A stretch of DNA of 27,751 bases from Mycoemilia scoparia (lineage: Eukaryota; Kickxellomycota; Kickxellomycetes; Kickxellales; Kickxellaceae): contig JANBPU010000212.1 in assembly GCA_027575805.1 (NCBI GenBank), forward strand, positions 1 through 27,751, given 5' to 3'. Each line of letters opens with the position of its first letter. The first letter of the stretch is position 1. Shown here piece by piece: positions 20,601 to 27,751 of the stretch. Both the position numbers and the translations under genes were made by a program. The notes below the pieces were generated by a model. That model saw nothing but the letters and a program-made list of their open reading frames with translations. It was not told the origin of the DNA and made no database searches.

Positions 20601-22113
20601 AAGTGTGGCTTGGTGTTCTATGAGTTTGATTCAACAGTGATGATGTATTGCTCGGCGTACGCTGGTGCTGCTGATAAACACGGCTGTTACGCTTTGTGGC
20701 GTAACTATTAGTATTGGAAGTAGTAGTGGTACTGCTTCTACTATTAAATTGCTGATATGACATTTCATTGTATTGCTGTAGTCCCGCATTTGAAGACTGC
20801 AACTCGTGAGCAAGAGGGCCAGGGCGTGTTGCAGCACTTCCAGCAGGAGGCAAGCTGTACACATTATTTGGTCCAACTGGTGTCCGATCTAAAGGTGTGC
20901 TTGTAGTATTGTTGTAAATATGTGATGTTGGAGATGAGTGGTAGCTCATATCATTATGCGCTCTAGTGTTCAGCATCAGTCCAGGATTAGAGTCAAACAG
21001 CGAATATCTCTTCCCGTTTTCTGTATTAGACTCACCAGCCGATGATAATTTTGAACCTATCTGTCCAGGTGGTTGAGGATTCCACTGAAGTGATCCCCGG
21101 TGCTGTTGTTGTTGATATATGTTTAGTGACGATGGACCCATGCTTGAAAGAGCTGTATCGCCATGAAGTTCCTGTGTAGAGGGAATACCACCACCGCTGC
21201 TGTCACTAAGTGCCGATTGGTGCCCGGCTCCAAGCTGACTACTACCTTGGCCTATGGCATACCCAACACTTGCTCTATTCAGCCTTCCAGTATGATAGCT
21301 ATGCGAACCAATAGGGCCAACATCGGGTCGACTATTAATGCCAGTGGATTGTGTGGGGTCCGAAAATTGAGGAGTGACCTTTTCATCGAAATTAGCTGTG
21401 TCAAAATTGGGGCTCGAATCGGAAGTTCTCTGAGACAATGATGGATTTCTCCCAATGGCCTGCTTGTAATATTGCTGTTGCTGCTGTAGTAACAGTTGGG
21501 TGTTGCTGTGGTGGTTCATTTGTGAAGAGCTGCTGTTGTCTATTTTGGAATCAAAATTCCACGATGCTGACGACAAGTCTACGTCCCCAGGAATAACAGC
21601 GTTTTGGTTTGATTGTAGATTTGGAAGAATAGAGTCTAGACCACCCCTTCTTGCAGTTGAAGGACCCATGTGAAGATCGGTGGTCATGGAGATTGTATGG
21701 TGGTGGGGAAAAGCTCCAGAGGAAATGGAAGATGAAATTGTATTCTTATTATTGTTGTTGTTGGCATTTTCGGGAGAGAAGCTCGCAGAGCTGATTTGCG
21801 AAACCCCGACCCGCTCAGCCTCATAAAAGTTGGAACTTGACGGTTGATGCATTGGATGTGTTGATAAATTTGGAGAGTTTTGAGCTAAGGATAGATATTT
21901 AGACACAGGTCGTCTAGTGGAGTTGACAAATGATGGTTCTATAGGCGTTGACTTTGTTATTTTTGAGTCAGTGGTTGTGACGGTCAAGGTGTTGTTTCTG
22001 ATATCTGCTGCTATCGATGTTATAGCGGAGTCTGGTAATGGAAAATCCAAACTATCTGTGAAATTTGGAAAGCTGTTTGGTAGATGGTTCTTGGTATACC
22101 CGACAATTTCCAT
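14602..22113 (-). CDS. YAK1: Giant Yak1-like DYRK-family protein kinase (2503 aa)
   Basis: A Ser/Thr kinase with tyrosine autophosphorylation, expected to restrain growth and promote stress responses downstream of nutrient/PKA signalling (family knowledge). The pre-kinase box of Yak1 proteins is present near residues 955-985 (RPRRALTKPSEG ... GYDN). The kinase domain spans about 1002-1329: glycine loop GSGTFGQVV 1009-1017, Lys1031, alphaC Glu1046, HCD 1127-1129 (Cys in place of Arg, as in this family), DFG from Asp1149, YMY 1161-1163 and SRFYRAPE 1166-1173. All catalytic residues are intact. The arms (about 950 and 1170 residues) are Q/N/S-rich and disordered, with polyQ near 210, 690 and 908, polyPro near 1927, a basic patch near 755 and polyAla near 2448. 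Typical Yak1 is roughly 800 residues, so this is about three times normal. The start is the ATG at 22113: an in-frame TGA (22119-22117) lies just upstream, unless a 5' intron adds coding sequence. No intron interrupts 7.5 kb. Confidence 0.95.
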   Translation of the reverse strand: MEIVGYTKNHLPNSFPNFTDSLDFPLPDSAITSIAADIRNNTLTVTTTDSKITKSTPIEPSFVNSTRRPVSKYLSLAQNSPNLSTHPMHQPSSSNFYEAERVGVSQISSASFSPENANNNNNKNTISSSISSGAFPHHHTISMTTDLHMGPSTARRGGLDSILPNLQSNQNAVIPGDVDLSSASWNFDSKIDNSSSSQMNHHSNTQLLLQQQQQYYKQAIGRNPSLSQRTSDSSPNFDTANFDEKVTPQFSDPTQSTGINSRPDVGPIGSHSYHTGRLNRASVGYAIGQGSSQLGAGHQSALSDSSGGGIPSTQELHGDTALSSMGPSSLNIYQQQQHRGSLQWNPQPPGQIGSKLSSAGESNTENGKRYSLFDSNPGLMLNTRAHNDMSYHSSPTSHIYNNTTSTPLDRTPVGPNNVYSLPPAGSAATRPGPLAHELQSSNAGLQQYNEMSYQQFNSRSSTTTTSNTNSYATKRNSRVYQQHQRTPSNTSSLLNQTHRTPSHTSVNSQGNVFGSGLLNSRSHSSEQLIHQVNRPELTLPRSSRISASPLRVEQMHSSSNPRPDSITLDIFGDDHNSASTGTTLPAASSVTTVTPSLRGDVFNAQQQPPPAATTTAANVNRNVYNFSQPTAEQMAGSFPKGNSNGNEIKLNSEPQPLTSTVSSSHHSLNSQGVLLVNTNIASNVNNQQQQQQQPLLPQYNNDLMAQDYFPTSPYNNTYASGDPLSAQSTGSSMVGGHVGQNALVARGATDEYSEQQKEYLRQRQIRRRNTQTHKSSLSNSKNMYSASNALQQNDPMLSIEASNRANNLTVDKMYSQIGNPVTLHNMPAGPAQGSNILSAYQMGAQPQLQYQQEKQQQQILLHGNVWPHVAQPSDGIGSVMQASPNPYSGTLGAQDLSMHATALKLQQQQQQIELEQQQAFKILIYEEQAKLKYIRPLYTLTVDLLSTYRNCQPGYFYNPAKRPRRALTKPSEGVLNGGYDNVNSDYILFVGDTIGDEKGHQYIIHDILGSGTFGQVVKCTNVLTGKMYGLKVIKNKEAYYHQSLVETRMLKKLNDEMDPGDQHHILRYHEHFVFRNHLCIVNELLSINLYDLLKQNNYHGLSTNLIRILTRQILDAMVLFKKAGIIHCDLKPENIMLVTQDQPKVKVIDFGSATFLSTAGYMYIQSRFYRAPEILMAIEYGPPIDMWSLGCIVAELYLGLPLFPGANEYDQLYRIIKLLGLPPLYMLQISKRTEEFFNNHGGNRYSMKTTEEYSIYKGRKEEPSKNFLMGNTLKEMLRLRLQKRTGSGGPEYERELERLPSLIDFLSGILALDPKQRWSPEDALNHPFITGEQFVAPYQPHLIYQIDPSNHQGGGPQLPSFFNHGGYNSNTHHNNSNNSGQFQGAGGAHYGTNYPTHQKYADSSSDARGYGYSRDPYPEHQYLLSTDGIIDRADSANNHHYDQSLEYSSSVGDDQGNTARRIKSLFTPNNPPANPENYLASTRAKAELSNQVTMFDDYLQQQGHDSVIDSPSDAEYADASSYSLSRLPGHFPVNSSQSIDSFPAGPSSNRQHSEDGILTANASNRLSASWLGDSLQYLEPMGPSSSIIKQYDVLAKQQERLRKQRLLSQEAVLQDIESSSSSNYESSTSSPKTRATHAHQKPYSRQQPRQKASSNAHRTGSFSQLYRRYTLSDHPPQLSQQQILMSSTETQINHGSLSAQAGGVNLNFLDNSPSNHSNLMQKTMMHSSQEQPELTDLTRRFSDTIVSNKTPMPSQHIASAVLNKDTVAQKHYQDTSPSPTPTDVANLGPGGSNYHVEEANIWSVGAGNTPRHQRKLSALSYPLQRLSQVFTGRHKKPPQTNDPESNEGWKNSTADEEWQTETVGLGPLPETKKTSGGTISNAEPKSALFQPKNLFTRPLNAQSNTVAVGRPSATRSRIYSLSLIPPPPPPPFPPFTHLHKQDNTSTSNNEDNSLLPRAASASPTYTASNHLSSTSLVPSLSTKQSYSSFGEFVSSPSEASFKDCDEKDEYYRMSYSVNGLDDHEMIKMTGTTLPSNWHENTDENLDNNNQEFHGFLESPPRESENEIETPFYSPNENASHSNAELDNSESKSFTHLAALLATKFKASHEVSPFPQVSSHNRQDLFVSDQDEEEDKDIDIDAHMDSGCETDDSILSSETSHHRGPAADENKTVVPSQGQQKQPEMHDDELKNAQCKGTINKNVDQIIQKKWVDSLRRMGKLSTSYGNSDKMSVNNIGAEKMMQLDPAIIAMSPKISATQVAAGGFSDEMSPPQLVANRKSEEITLDAQLPSVAPPRTINAGGMNQMGLRKPSLPDSLHPGSLFSGDSGVGHHHVTEVKTAPLKPSIPQSALRLFFSKEQPPFQPLVTLPITNGGNSNSSITTVHAINTTTEGAKPAYGADPVFAYSTEARGNHATHSSPPITATTAISPSSKDASSSSSYSNIASTTAAAAAVAADDLIGRYIYHQHHHNAVDYCRITSPSSTSHVAVVPLGISTHPRPIADTL

Positions 22114-24243
22114 CAATCAGACAAGATGGAAATAGACAGCTTGATGTCAGAACACTTGTATCTATATATCAAGTTCTCACAGCTTGCGTAGAGCAAAACT
22201 CGTATTGCCACAAGTGTAAGTTGCAGAATGGTGCCACCAAGGCACTTGGCAGCAAAATACACGGGATAGAGTGCTGTGAGAACAATCGCACTTGAATTTT
22301 CTTCACAAGGTTTTTAAAACCACCTCTGACCACAGGAAACAAAATCAAGTGACTTCAATCGGAAAGCAGAACGGGATATGTGTGCAAATGTTCTGCCGCA
22401 ATAAATACACACACGCAGGCCAACGAATTTGTAGAGATGTGTCTGAACTGAATTTCTTATTCTAAAAAAACAGAATCAATATTAAAGTTCGTGTTAGTTT
22501 AAATGTTTTAGTTGTGCTTGCGTATATGTGTATACTGAACACAGATCCAGTAAAAAAGAAATGGAGTTAGAATAAACGGAAGGAATCAATAGGTAGAAAA
22601 GGCTGGGGCTTGCTTTAAGGGACAGTAGTAAGCACTCGAAGGCTTGGCAGAAAGGAGGGAAGGGAAATAATATGAGGCGAGATACGAACAACACAGCCTC
22701 ATCCCCAAATATCTGCACCCATGTGAAGCCAGAAATAGCATATAGCCCCTTATAATCTGCAAAAGAGCCATCTATATCAGGATAAAGGAAAGTGATGGTA
22801 CAGAGGGTACTTACCAAAAGCGCAAAGAAATTTCGCGACCAAGATGCTGAAATAGTTGGCAGCACAAGGAAAAGTATTGGCGTATTTCAGTTGAAATACC
22901 TTGTGTACTTTTCAAGATAAATTGTAATATACAGGCTATATGCGCGTGTGTATATATGTATATACGCAGTGTTGAAGCTAAAGCTAGTATGCCGAGCCTT
23001 TGATAGTAAAATTGCGAACTTGTGGGGGAATTCTGCTAAGAAATAAAGCACGTATCCACTCGCTCTCACTCTGGAACAGTTAAAAGTTCGGGACCAGGTT
23101 GAACTCAAAGAAAAATGAGCAAAACGGGGCCTTGAAGCAAAATATTGTTCGTGTGGTTTGTATAAAAAGGGAGAAAACAATTACCACAGCCGCAGAGCCC
23201 GGTTTACCTCGAAATAGCAAAGCAGAAAGACTTGCAGTCCCTCACACGGTATACAACCCTTGGTTTAAAGGAAAATAGGCCCGAATTTCCCTTGGGTTCT
23301 TGCGCGCGGCAGCGAGAGAGAGAGAAGTAGATAGAAAAGAAAAAATAGAATATATATAAATATATTCTTTCTTTACAAAGGTAAAAAAGTAAAGATGCAA
23401 AGAGTATTGATGGAGGTGATGATAGGTATAAAAGTCAAAGTGGCAAATGGCAGCACAGCAGCCTGATAGGCCTGCGCCTTGGCTGGTTTGCCCAGCAGCA
23501 CGACCAACAGGGAAACTCAGTGAATGTGTGAGTGAATAGTGGATGAATTGGCTGGATGATGGGCCAGGCTAAAAATCGAAAATAAGGGTAACCACAATCA
23601 TGGTCAGCATATAGAATTGCTCGAAGCCTCTTCCAGGTTTTGTAATGCTCAATTTTCACACCTTTCGCCCTCTGCAGTCCCCCCCCCTCTTCCTCTGCTA
23701 TTCTCCAGAAAATGATGGTAATGATAGAAAACAGCAAGAGTAGTGCTATAGTGATTCCTTTGTCATTTTGATCTCCCAACTTCAAGTAAGCAATGGACAG
23801 CTAGCCAGCTATAGAAGAATAGTTTAATAGATTTCGTTGTACTGGTTTGCATAAATGTCTAGACCAACCACTAACCCTGCCCCCTTGCCATATCACTTTT
23901 GTAGAGCCCATCAAACTGATTGACGATGGATTACTCTATCAAATTCAAACTGCCGCTTCTAGCCATTCTCATGCTATATGAGAATTTCTCAGCTTGTCCT
24001 TAAATACATTTTCTAAAGAAATAACTCTACATGCTTAGAAGGCTGTATGTGATGTATAAAGCAGATAGACACGACCTCTTTGTGCTTGCTGGACACCCTC
24101 TTTTTTTTTGAAGACAAGGAGAGGCATACAAAAACAAAAGATAGGTCCGCTTTTCTTTTGTCCAAAGCCATGTCTGCTTTTCTCCTTTTTCTAAACAGAT
24201 ATTCCCCAATAGAAGCACACATATACACAAATATGGATGTCTA
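22114..24243. other. Upstream region of the kinase gene
   Basis: Expected to hold the kinase promoter and 5' UTR on the minus strand. Contains a short (GA)n run at about 23308-23322. The minus-strand frames at 22494-22865, 22887-23180 and 23435-23785 show no recognisable domain; the last begins with TTG. A 5' UTR intron is possible but I cannot place one. Confidence 0.4.
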
Positions 24244-24332
24244 TTTTTTGAGGGGCTAAAAGCAGAGAATACATTACAATGTATTTATCAATGATGAAAA
24301 TGGCCTACTAGTAAAAATTAGCCCTTCAAAAA
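24244..24332. mobile_element. Short element with TTTTTGAAGGG-type terminal inverted repeats, copy 1
   Basis: 89 bp. The left end TTTTTTGAGGGGCTAA pairs with the right end TTAGCCCTTCAAAAA (one mismatch in the inverted comparison). Between them is a second small palindrome, ATACATTACAATGTAT. It has no coding capacity. The structure fits a MITE or fold-back element. Confidence 0.65.
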
Positions 24333-24987
24333 CAATAAATGATCCATATGGACATGGAGATGAAAAACATGTGCTGGATCACAGCTCAAAACCTGAGCGT
24401 CTCTCACCCTTCGCTCACAGATGTTATGAGCTGAGTTCAGTAGTAGTAATTATGGCTCACGCAACGAGGATCGAAGGGATTTGCAAGTTCTGAACGGCTC
24501 CATGTTTGTTTTGAATTCTTTGCTGACCCACCACACAATCGACAAAAGGCTTTCAACGCATTACTAATGAAGCACTACTCGCGCCATTTCCCCTTTAAAC
24601 CCTTGTGCTCCATTCAATTCAATTTAATTCCACACCACACCAATCTTAACTATACACAGACGGTTCAAGTCTATTTTGGTTCACCAAATAGCTCCGAACC
24701 ATTATGAACCACCCACGCTCTGATAAAAATTCCCCCCAACAAGCAAGGGAAATAAACATTTGCATTGTAAACTCAGGAAAGATATTTGGTCAAGATTACG
24801 TGATATCATTATCATCACCTCCTGTAGCTGTTTGTGATGAGAGCGGCAGCTCTGATTAATTATAGCTGAATGACTGGTTTCCTTTCCTCTCCATCACATT
24901 ATTAGCATCATGTATATATATTATATCCTAGATAAGCATGAGCTTCGCTAGTGACAACGATAATGATGAACAGGTTTGTGCCTGTAT
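24333..24987. other. Spacer with a possible nested hairpin
   Basis: No gene. CAGCTCA (24382-24388) could pair with TGAGCTG (24427-24433) around GAGCG (24395-24399) and CGCTC (24412-24416). I cannot tell this from chance. Confidence 0.3.
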
Positions 24988-25170
24988 AAATGGCGGTCTC
25001 CTCTAAATCAGTACCAGGATGTCCCCTGGATACTAGCCAATCATCACTGAGACTCCAGCCAAAATGTATGGATTGTGGATTGATCTGCAGGGAATGTGCG
25101 AGAGTATCTATCAGTTCCCTTTTGGTGGAGAACTACTTGCTATGTGTGTAGACCAACCATCATACTACTG
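24988..25170 (+). repeat. Dispersed repeat family 2, copy A
   Basis: About 180 bp, alignable with 25280-25450 at clearly reduced but continuous identity. Shared words include TCTCCTCTAAA, CCCTGGATA, TGTATGG, GATCTGC and CCTTTTGRTGGAGAACT. It lacks the inverted repeats that frame copy B, so it may be a truncated copy. No coding capacity is recognised. Confidence 0.6.
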
Positions 25171-25229
25171 CCACAACTACATACATTTCTCCTCGCACTT
25201 ACCATTATGTTGTGCATGTGGGCGATAAC

Positions 25230-25457
25230 TTTTGAAGAGTATCTTTTGGTGGCCAATGTTTATGGGGGCAATCACAGGCAAATGGCAGAATCTCCTCTAA
25301 AGGTGTACCAGAAGAATACCCTGGATAATATCCAAAAATCCGACAGGGCTCAGCCAAAGTGTATGGGCTATGGGCCGATCTGCGGGCAATGTATAAGGGC
25401 ACCAACTTGTTTCCTTTTGATGGAGAACTTGCCAAATGTGTGACTAACCCTTCAAAA
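25230..25457 (+). mobile_element. TTTTTGAAGGG-type element, copy 2 (228 bp, contains repeat family 2 copy B)
   Basis: The ends TTTTGAAGAGT (25230-25240) and ACCCTTCAAAA (25447-25457) are inverted repeats of the kind found at 24244-24332 and 26286-26379. The interior 25280-25450 is the sister of the direct repeat at 24988-25170, in the same orientation. This is the longest of the three elements and may represent a fuller non-autonomous form. The 115-codon frame through it (25096-25443) is not considered a gene. Confidence 0.6.
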
Positions 25458-26056
25458 ATAATCTCCCAAATGGTGAAATTCTGCAAACATTAATATTTTG
25501 TTTTTACGAAACACTGATAAATTTAAATTACTAAACTGGCATACAAGCCGATACATTTTTGTTTTGCAATTACAAATATCACTATCCCCAACAAAGCTAT
25601 ATCATCACAAAAACTTAAGACTATCGTAATACTAATGTTCCTATATTATGAGCAAAACGGAAAGAACCTGCCACATAAATAATTGTGATCCATATGTATC
25701 AGACTCAATTTTCAGTAGCAGTAGTAGCCTTTTGCCGAATTAGTGATATTGCGGCAATTGGTAGTAATGATGATAATAATAGTAGTAGTAGCAATTGAAG
25801 CAGTGATGTTTTAGCAGCTAAATGGGACACCAGACATTCATCATCCTAGTTTTAATCAAACCATGTGTGTGAGGCATTATCAAACGCATGCTTTTGCGAA
25901 AATTCAAATATGCTGGGTTTTCTTGAGTGTATTTCAAAACGAGGCAGTGAGTGTCTTTTTAGCATTTCCAGTAGTATCTGCTATATAACTTGTCAACTAC
26001 ATTGTACTGTACCATGCTAAGTAGATTGGCGTTGCTAATAGACCCATCATTATTCC

Positions 26057-26087
<31 letters not shown>

Positions 26088-26285
26088 TGTGACCATCTAT
26101 TATAGAATGGCAGTATTTTATTCATAAGCACCTTCAGCTCCATGCGAAATCATGGCCAAAATATGACAACAAGATCTTTTGTTTCAATAGTCAATAAGGT
26201 TGACTTTTCTATGCTGATTTTCAGGATGTTGATGGTGGAGATGTGTCATCAAGCTCAGCAATATCTGTTTATATAGGAGACTAAT
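25458..26285. other. AT-rich spacer
   Basis: Contains GTAGTA/AATAGT-type trinucleotide tracts around 25720-25793 and the (TATG)n array at 26058-26090. No gene is seen. Confidence 0.45.
26058..26090. repeat. (TATG)8 microsatellite
   Basis: Eight perfect units; the same unit as the array at 10241-10269. Confidence 0.92.
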
Positions 26286-26379
26286 CTTTGAAGGGTTACC
26301 AATTGCTAATAAAACTGGATATCAATTTGGTTGGATTGTGCCTATAATCATTGATCATCAAAATTCACTCTTCAAAAAT
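26286..26379. mobile_element. Short element with TTTTTGAAGGG-type terminal inverted repeats, copy 3
   Basis: About 94 bp. The left end CTTTGAAGGGTTA and right end TTCACTCTTCAAAAA pair with mismatches. The internal sequence is not obviously shared with the other two copies. It lies about 275 bp before the retrotransposon remnant. Confidence 0.5.
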
Positions 26380-26653
26380 TATTGCTGCTCATGCTAAAAA
26401 AAAGATATAAAAGATAAATAAAACTAAAATTTGTTCCTAATATCCCAAACATATATCTTGTTAGATTTGATGTTCAGAACATTTGGAACTCTTATAGTGT
26501 TTATATTACATGTTACATGACAAATTAATTAATCTCACCCATAATTTATAGTTTAGCATAACTTTATTTACTTGTTTCTCATATTGGACTTAGTTAATAA
26601 TCCATAACTTTTCTGACTTAAGTGATATATAGCATAACATAGGATATACATCT

Positions 26654-27681
26654 ATGATAGTCAAAGGGTATGGACTTAGACTTGTCACAGGTACTCTCAC
26701 TAAATGGGATTGCTACCACCCATTCATCCAGTTTGCTCTAAAAGCTTGCTTTAATAAATCTATTGGAATGGATGCTACTACCACAATGTTCAGAAGATCT
26801 TTCAACTTCCCAATAGATTACAGCAATGAGGCAGATAGCTCTTTGATTAATTTGGAATAGCTCGCTAAATTCTGTAATTTGATCATCTATGCCACCATCA
26901 TCAAGAATTTATTGGATCATCAGTTTGAGGCAAAGAAGTGATTTGACACTACCAATGCTCTGATTTCTCCCAAGGTTGGTGACTTGGTTCTGGCTCAGAT
27001 CTTTCCAACTCCCCCAAGGGTGCTCCTCATTTTGATGGCCCCTACTTCATTGATCAAGTCACTACTGGCAGCTCCTACTCTCTTCATTTGGAGGGGGGTG
27101 ACATCCTCCTACACAATTACACAGTGAGTCAGATAGTGATGTTGGACCATGATCCAGAACCAGAACCAGATCATTTCAAAGTTAATTTCATCGGTGATAC
27201 CAGGATCACTGATAAAGGCATAAAAGAGTACCTGGTACACTGGCATGGTTACCCCAAGGAACAGGCAACTTGGGAATGTCACGAGGCATTTAGAGATCAA
27301 GTGCTACCCAACCTGTTTGATAACACAGCAGGGAAAGGTATAAAAAGGATCCAGATTATGCTTGAGAGAGCAGGAATAAACCAAACTGCTTCGTTCTTCC
27401 CCGATCCTCCAACCAACCAAATACAAATGCAGCAATCAAACCCGTTGACAGATGAAGTGGACGCACTCCCACTATGTATAAGAGTTCTAGTATGGGAAGC
27501 AATGGCAAGTCCAACGCTAGAATGGACAACCATACAGGAGGAGTTGCAAGCGTCAAATGAGGACGTCGCTACTGCGAGGGAATGGCTGGAGAGTAGAGAA
27601 CAACCCAGGCCACAAACCAGAGCGAGAACGACCATAGAAAGAATATCACCAATTCACACAATCGTGGAAGAAACTGTGTGA
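26654..27681 (+). pseudogene. Chromovirus (Ty3/gypsy) integrase remnant with GPY/F module and chromodomain
   Basis: The 3' part of a retrotransposon pol. From 26654 the frame gives the tail of an integrase core (Trp-Asp, then HPFIQFALKA, then a TMFRRSFNFP segment matching the usual MFGR region). It is broken by TAG 26858-26860 and TGA 26939-26941, continues through KVGDLVLAQ, and shifts frame in or near the C-run at 27011-27015. The next frame carries HFDGPYFIDQV, the GPY/F module, then a chromodomain at about 27168-27315 (LVHWHGYPKEQATWE) that in this family directs insertion to particular chromatin. It ends at TGA 27679-27681 after about 110 residues I do not recognise. The integrase DDE residues, reverse transcriptase, protease and gag are absent upstream, so the copy is 5'-truncated and dead. 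The intact final frame (27088-27681) suggests modest age. Confidence 0.9.
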
Positions 27682-27751
27682 AGGTTTATGGGTTCCCTTC
27701 ACATACTTTATCCATAATATCCACACTCTGAAGCCAATGTTGGCTTCAGAA
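27682..27751 (+). other. Downstream flank of the retroelement, possible LTR start
   Basis: The window ends in a perfect inverted repeat, TCTGAAGCCAA (27727-27737) and TTGGCTTCAGA (27740-27750), separated by TG. Ty3-type LTRs begin with TG, so TGTTGG at 27738 could be the 3' LTR start, but no purine-rich primer tract is evident just before it. The window stops too soon to decide. Confidence 0.3.

Noticed and set aside
14602..22113. Some twenty frames of 60-136 codons overlapping the kinase on either strand
   Set aside because: All are shadows of the long Q/S-rich frame and none shows a recognisable domain.
22114..22116. One extra start residue for the kinase at 22116
   Set aside because: It is a TTG directly after an in-frame TGA. 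The ATG at 22113 is the first usable start.
22494..22865. 123-codon minus-strand frame upstream of the kinase
   Set aside because: Leu/Ser/Phe-rich with no domain or conserved motif. It lies in the expected promoter/5' UTR region and looks like compositional bias.
23435..23785. 116-codon minus-strand frame with a hydrophobic stretch
   Set aside because: It begins with TTG. The apparent membrane segment comes from a short T/A-rich run, and nothing else supports a gene.
25096..25443. 115-codon plus-strand frame
   Set aside because: It runs out of repeat copy A and through the transposon-like element containing copy B, and the two copies do not share a conserved frame.

Overview
The window is nuclear DNA from a eukaryote, most likely a fungus and perhaps an early-diverging ('zygomycete') one. 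The evidence is a spliceosomal U1 snRNA gene, a Yak1-type DYRK protein kinase whose pre-kinase box reads like the fungal forms, AT-rich microsatellite-laden spacers, and a Ty3/gypsy chromovirus remnant. The phylum is an inference; nothing here fixes it.

Layout. At 414-1574 (+) lies an intact intronless gene for a 386-residue protein I do not recognise, with a TATA box at 299-306. At 2073-2237 (+) is a U1 snRNA gene with every expected landmark: 5'-splice-site-pairing end, U1-70K loop, U1A loop, Sm site and a UUCG-capped last stem. At 2847-3092 (-) is a small proline-rich protein with a C2H2/C2HC zinc-finger-like motif. From 3.1 to 14.6 kb there is an 11-kb gene-poor stretch. It carries many microsatellites, five copies of a ~147-bp palindromic MITE-like repeat, a decayed coding remnant (6784-7249), and a 45-codon ORF (13541-13678) whose Cys/His spacing equals that of the 2847-3092 protein.

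From 22113 down to 14602 (-) runs one uninterrupted 2503-codon reading frame. It encodes a giant Yak1-like kinase with the kinase domain in the middle (about residues 1002-1329) and long, disordered Q/N/S-rich arms. Beyond it (22.1-27.75 kb) is non-coding DNA containing a second family of short elements that share TTTTTGAAGGG-type terminal inverted repeats, a separate pair of diverged ~180-bp direct repeats, and at the right edge the 3' part of a broken chromovirus pol (end of integrase core, GPY/F module, chromodomain).

The genes do not form an operon-like system. The one possible functional theme is that both the U1 RNA gene and the nearby zinc-finger ORF could be linked to RNA metabolism, but that link rests on position and a weak motif resemblance only. 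The most unusual items are the two hairpin-element families, the pair of C2HC micro-ORFs, and the size of the kinase.
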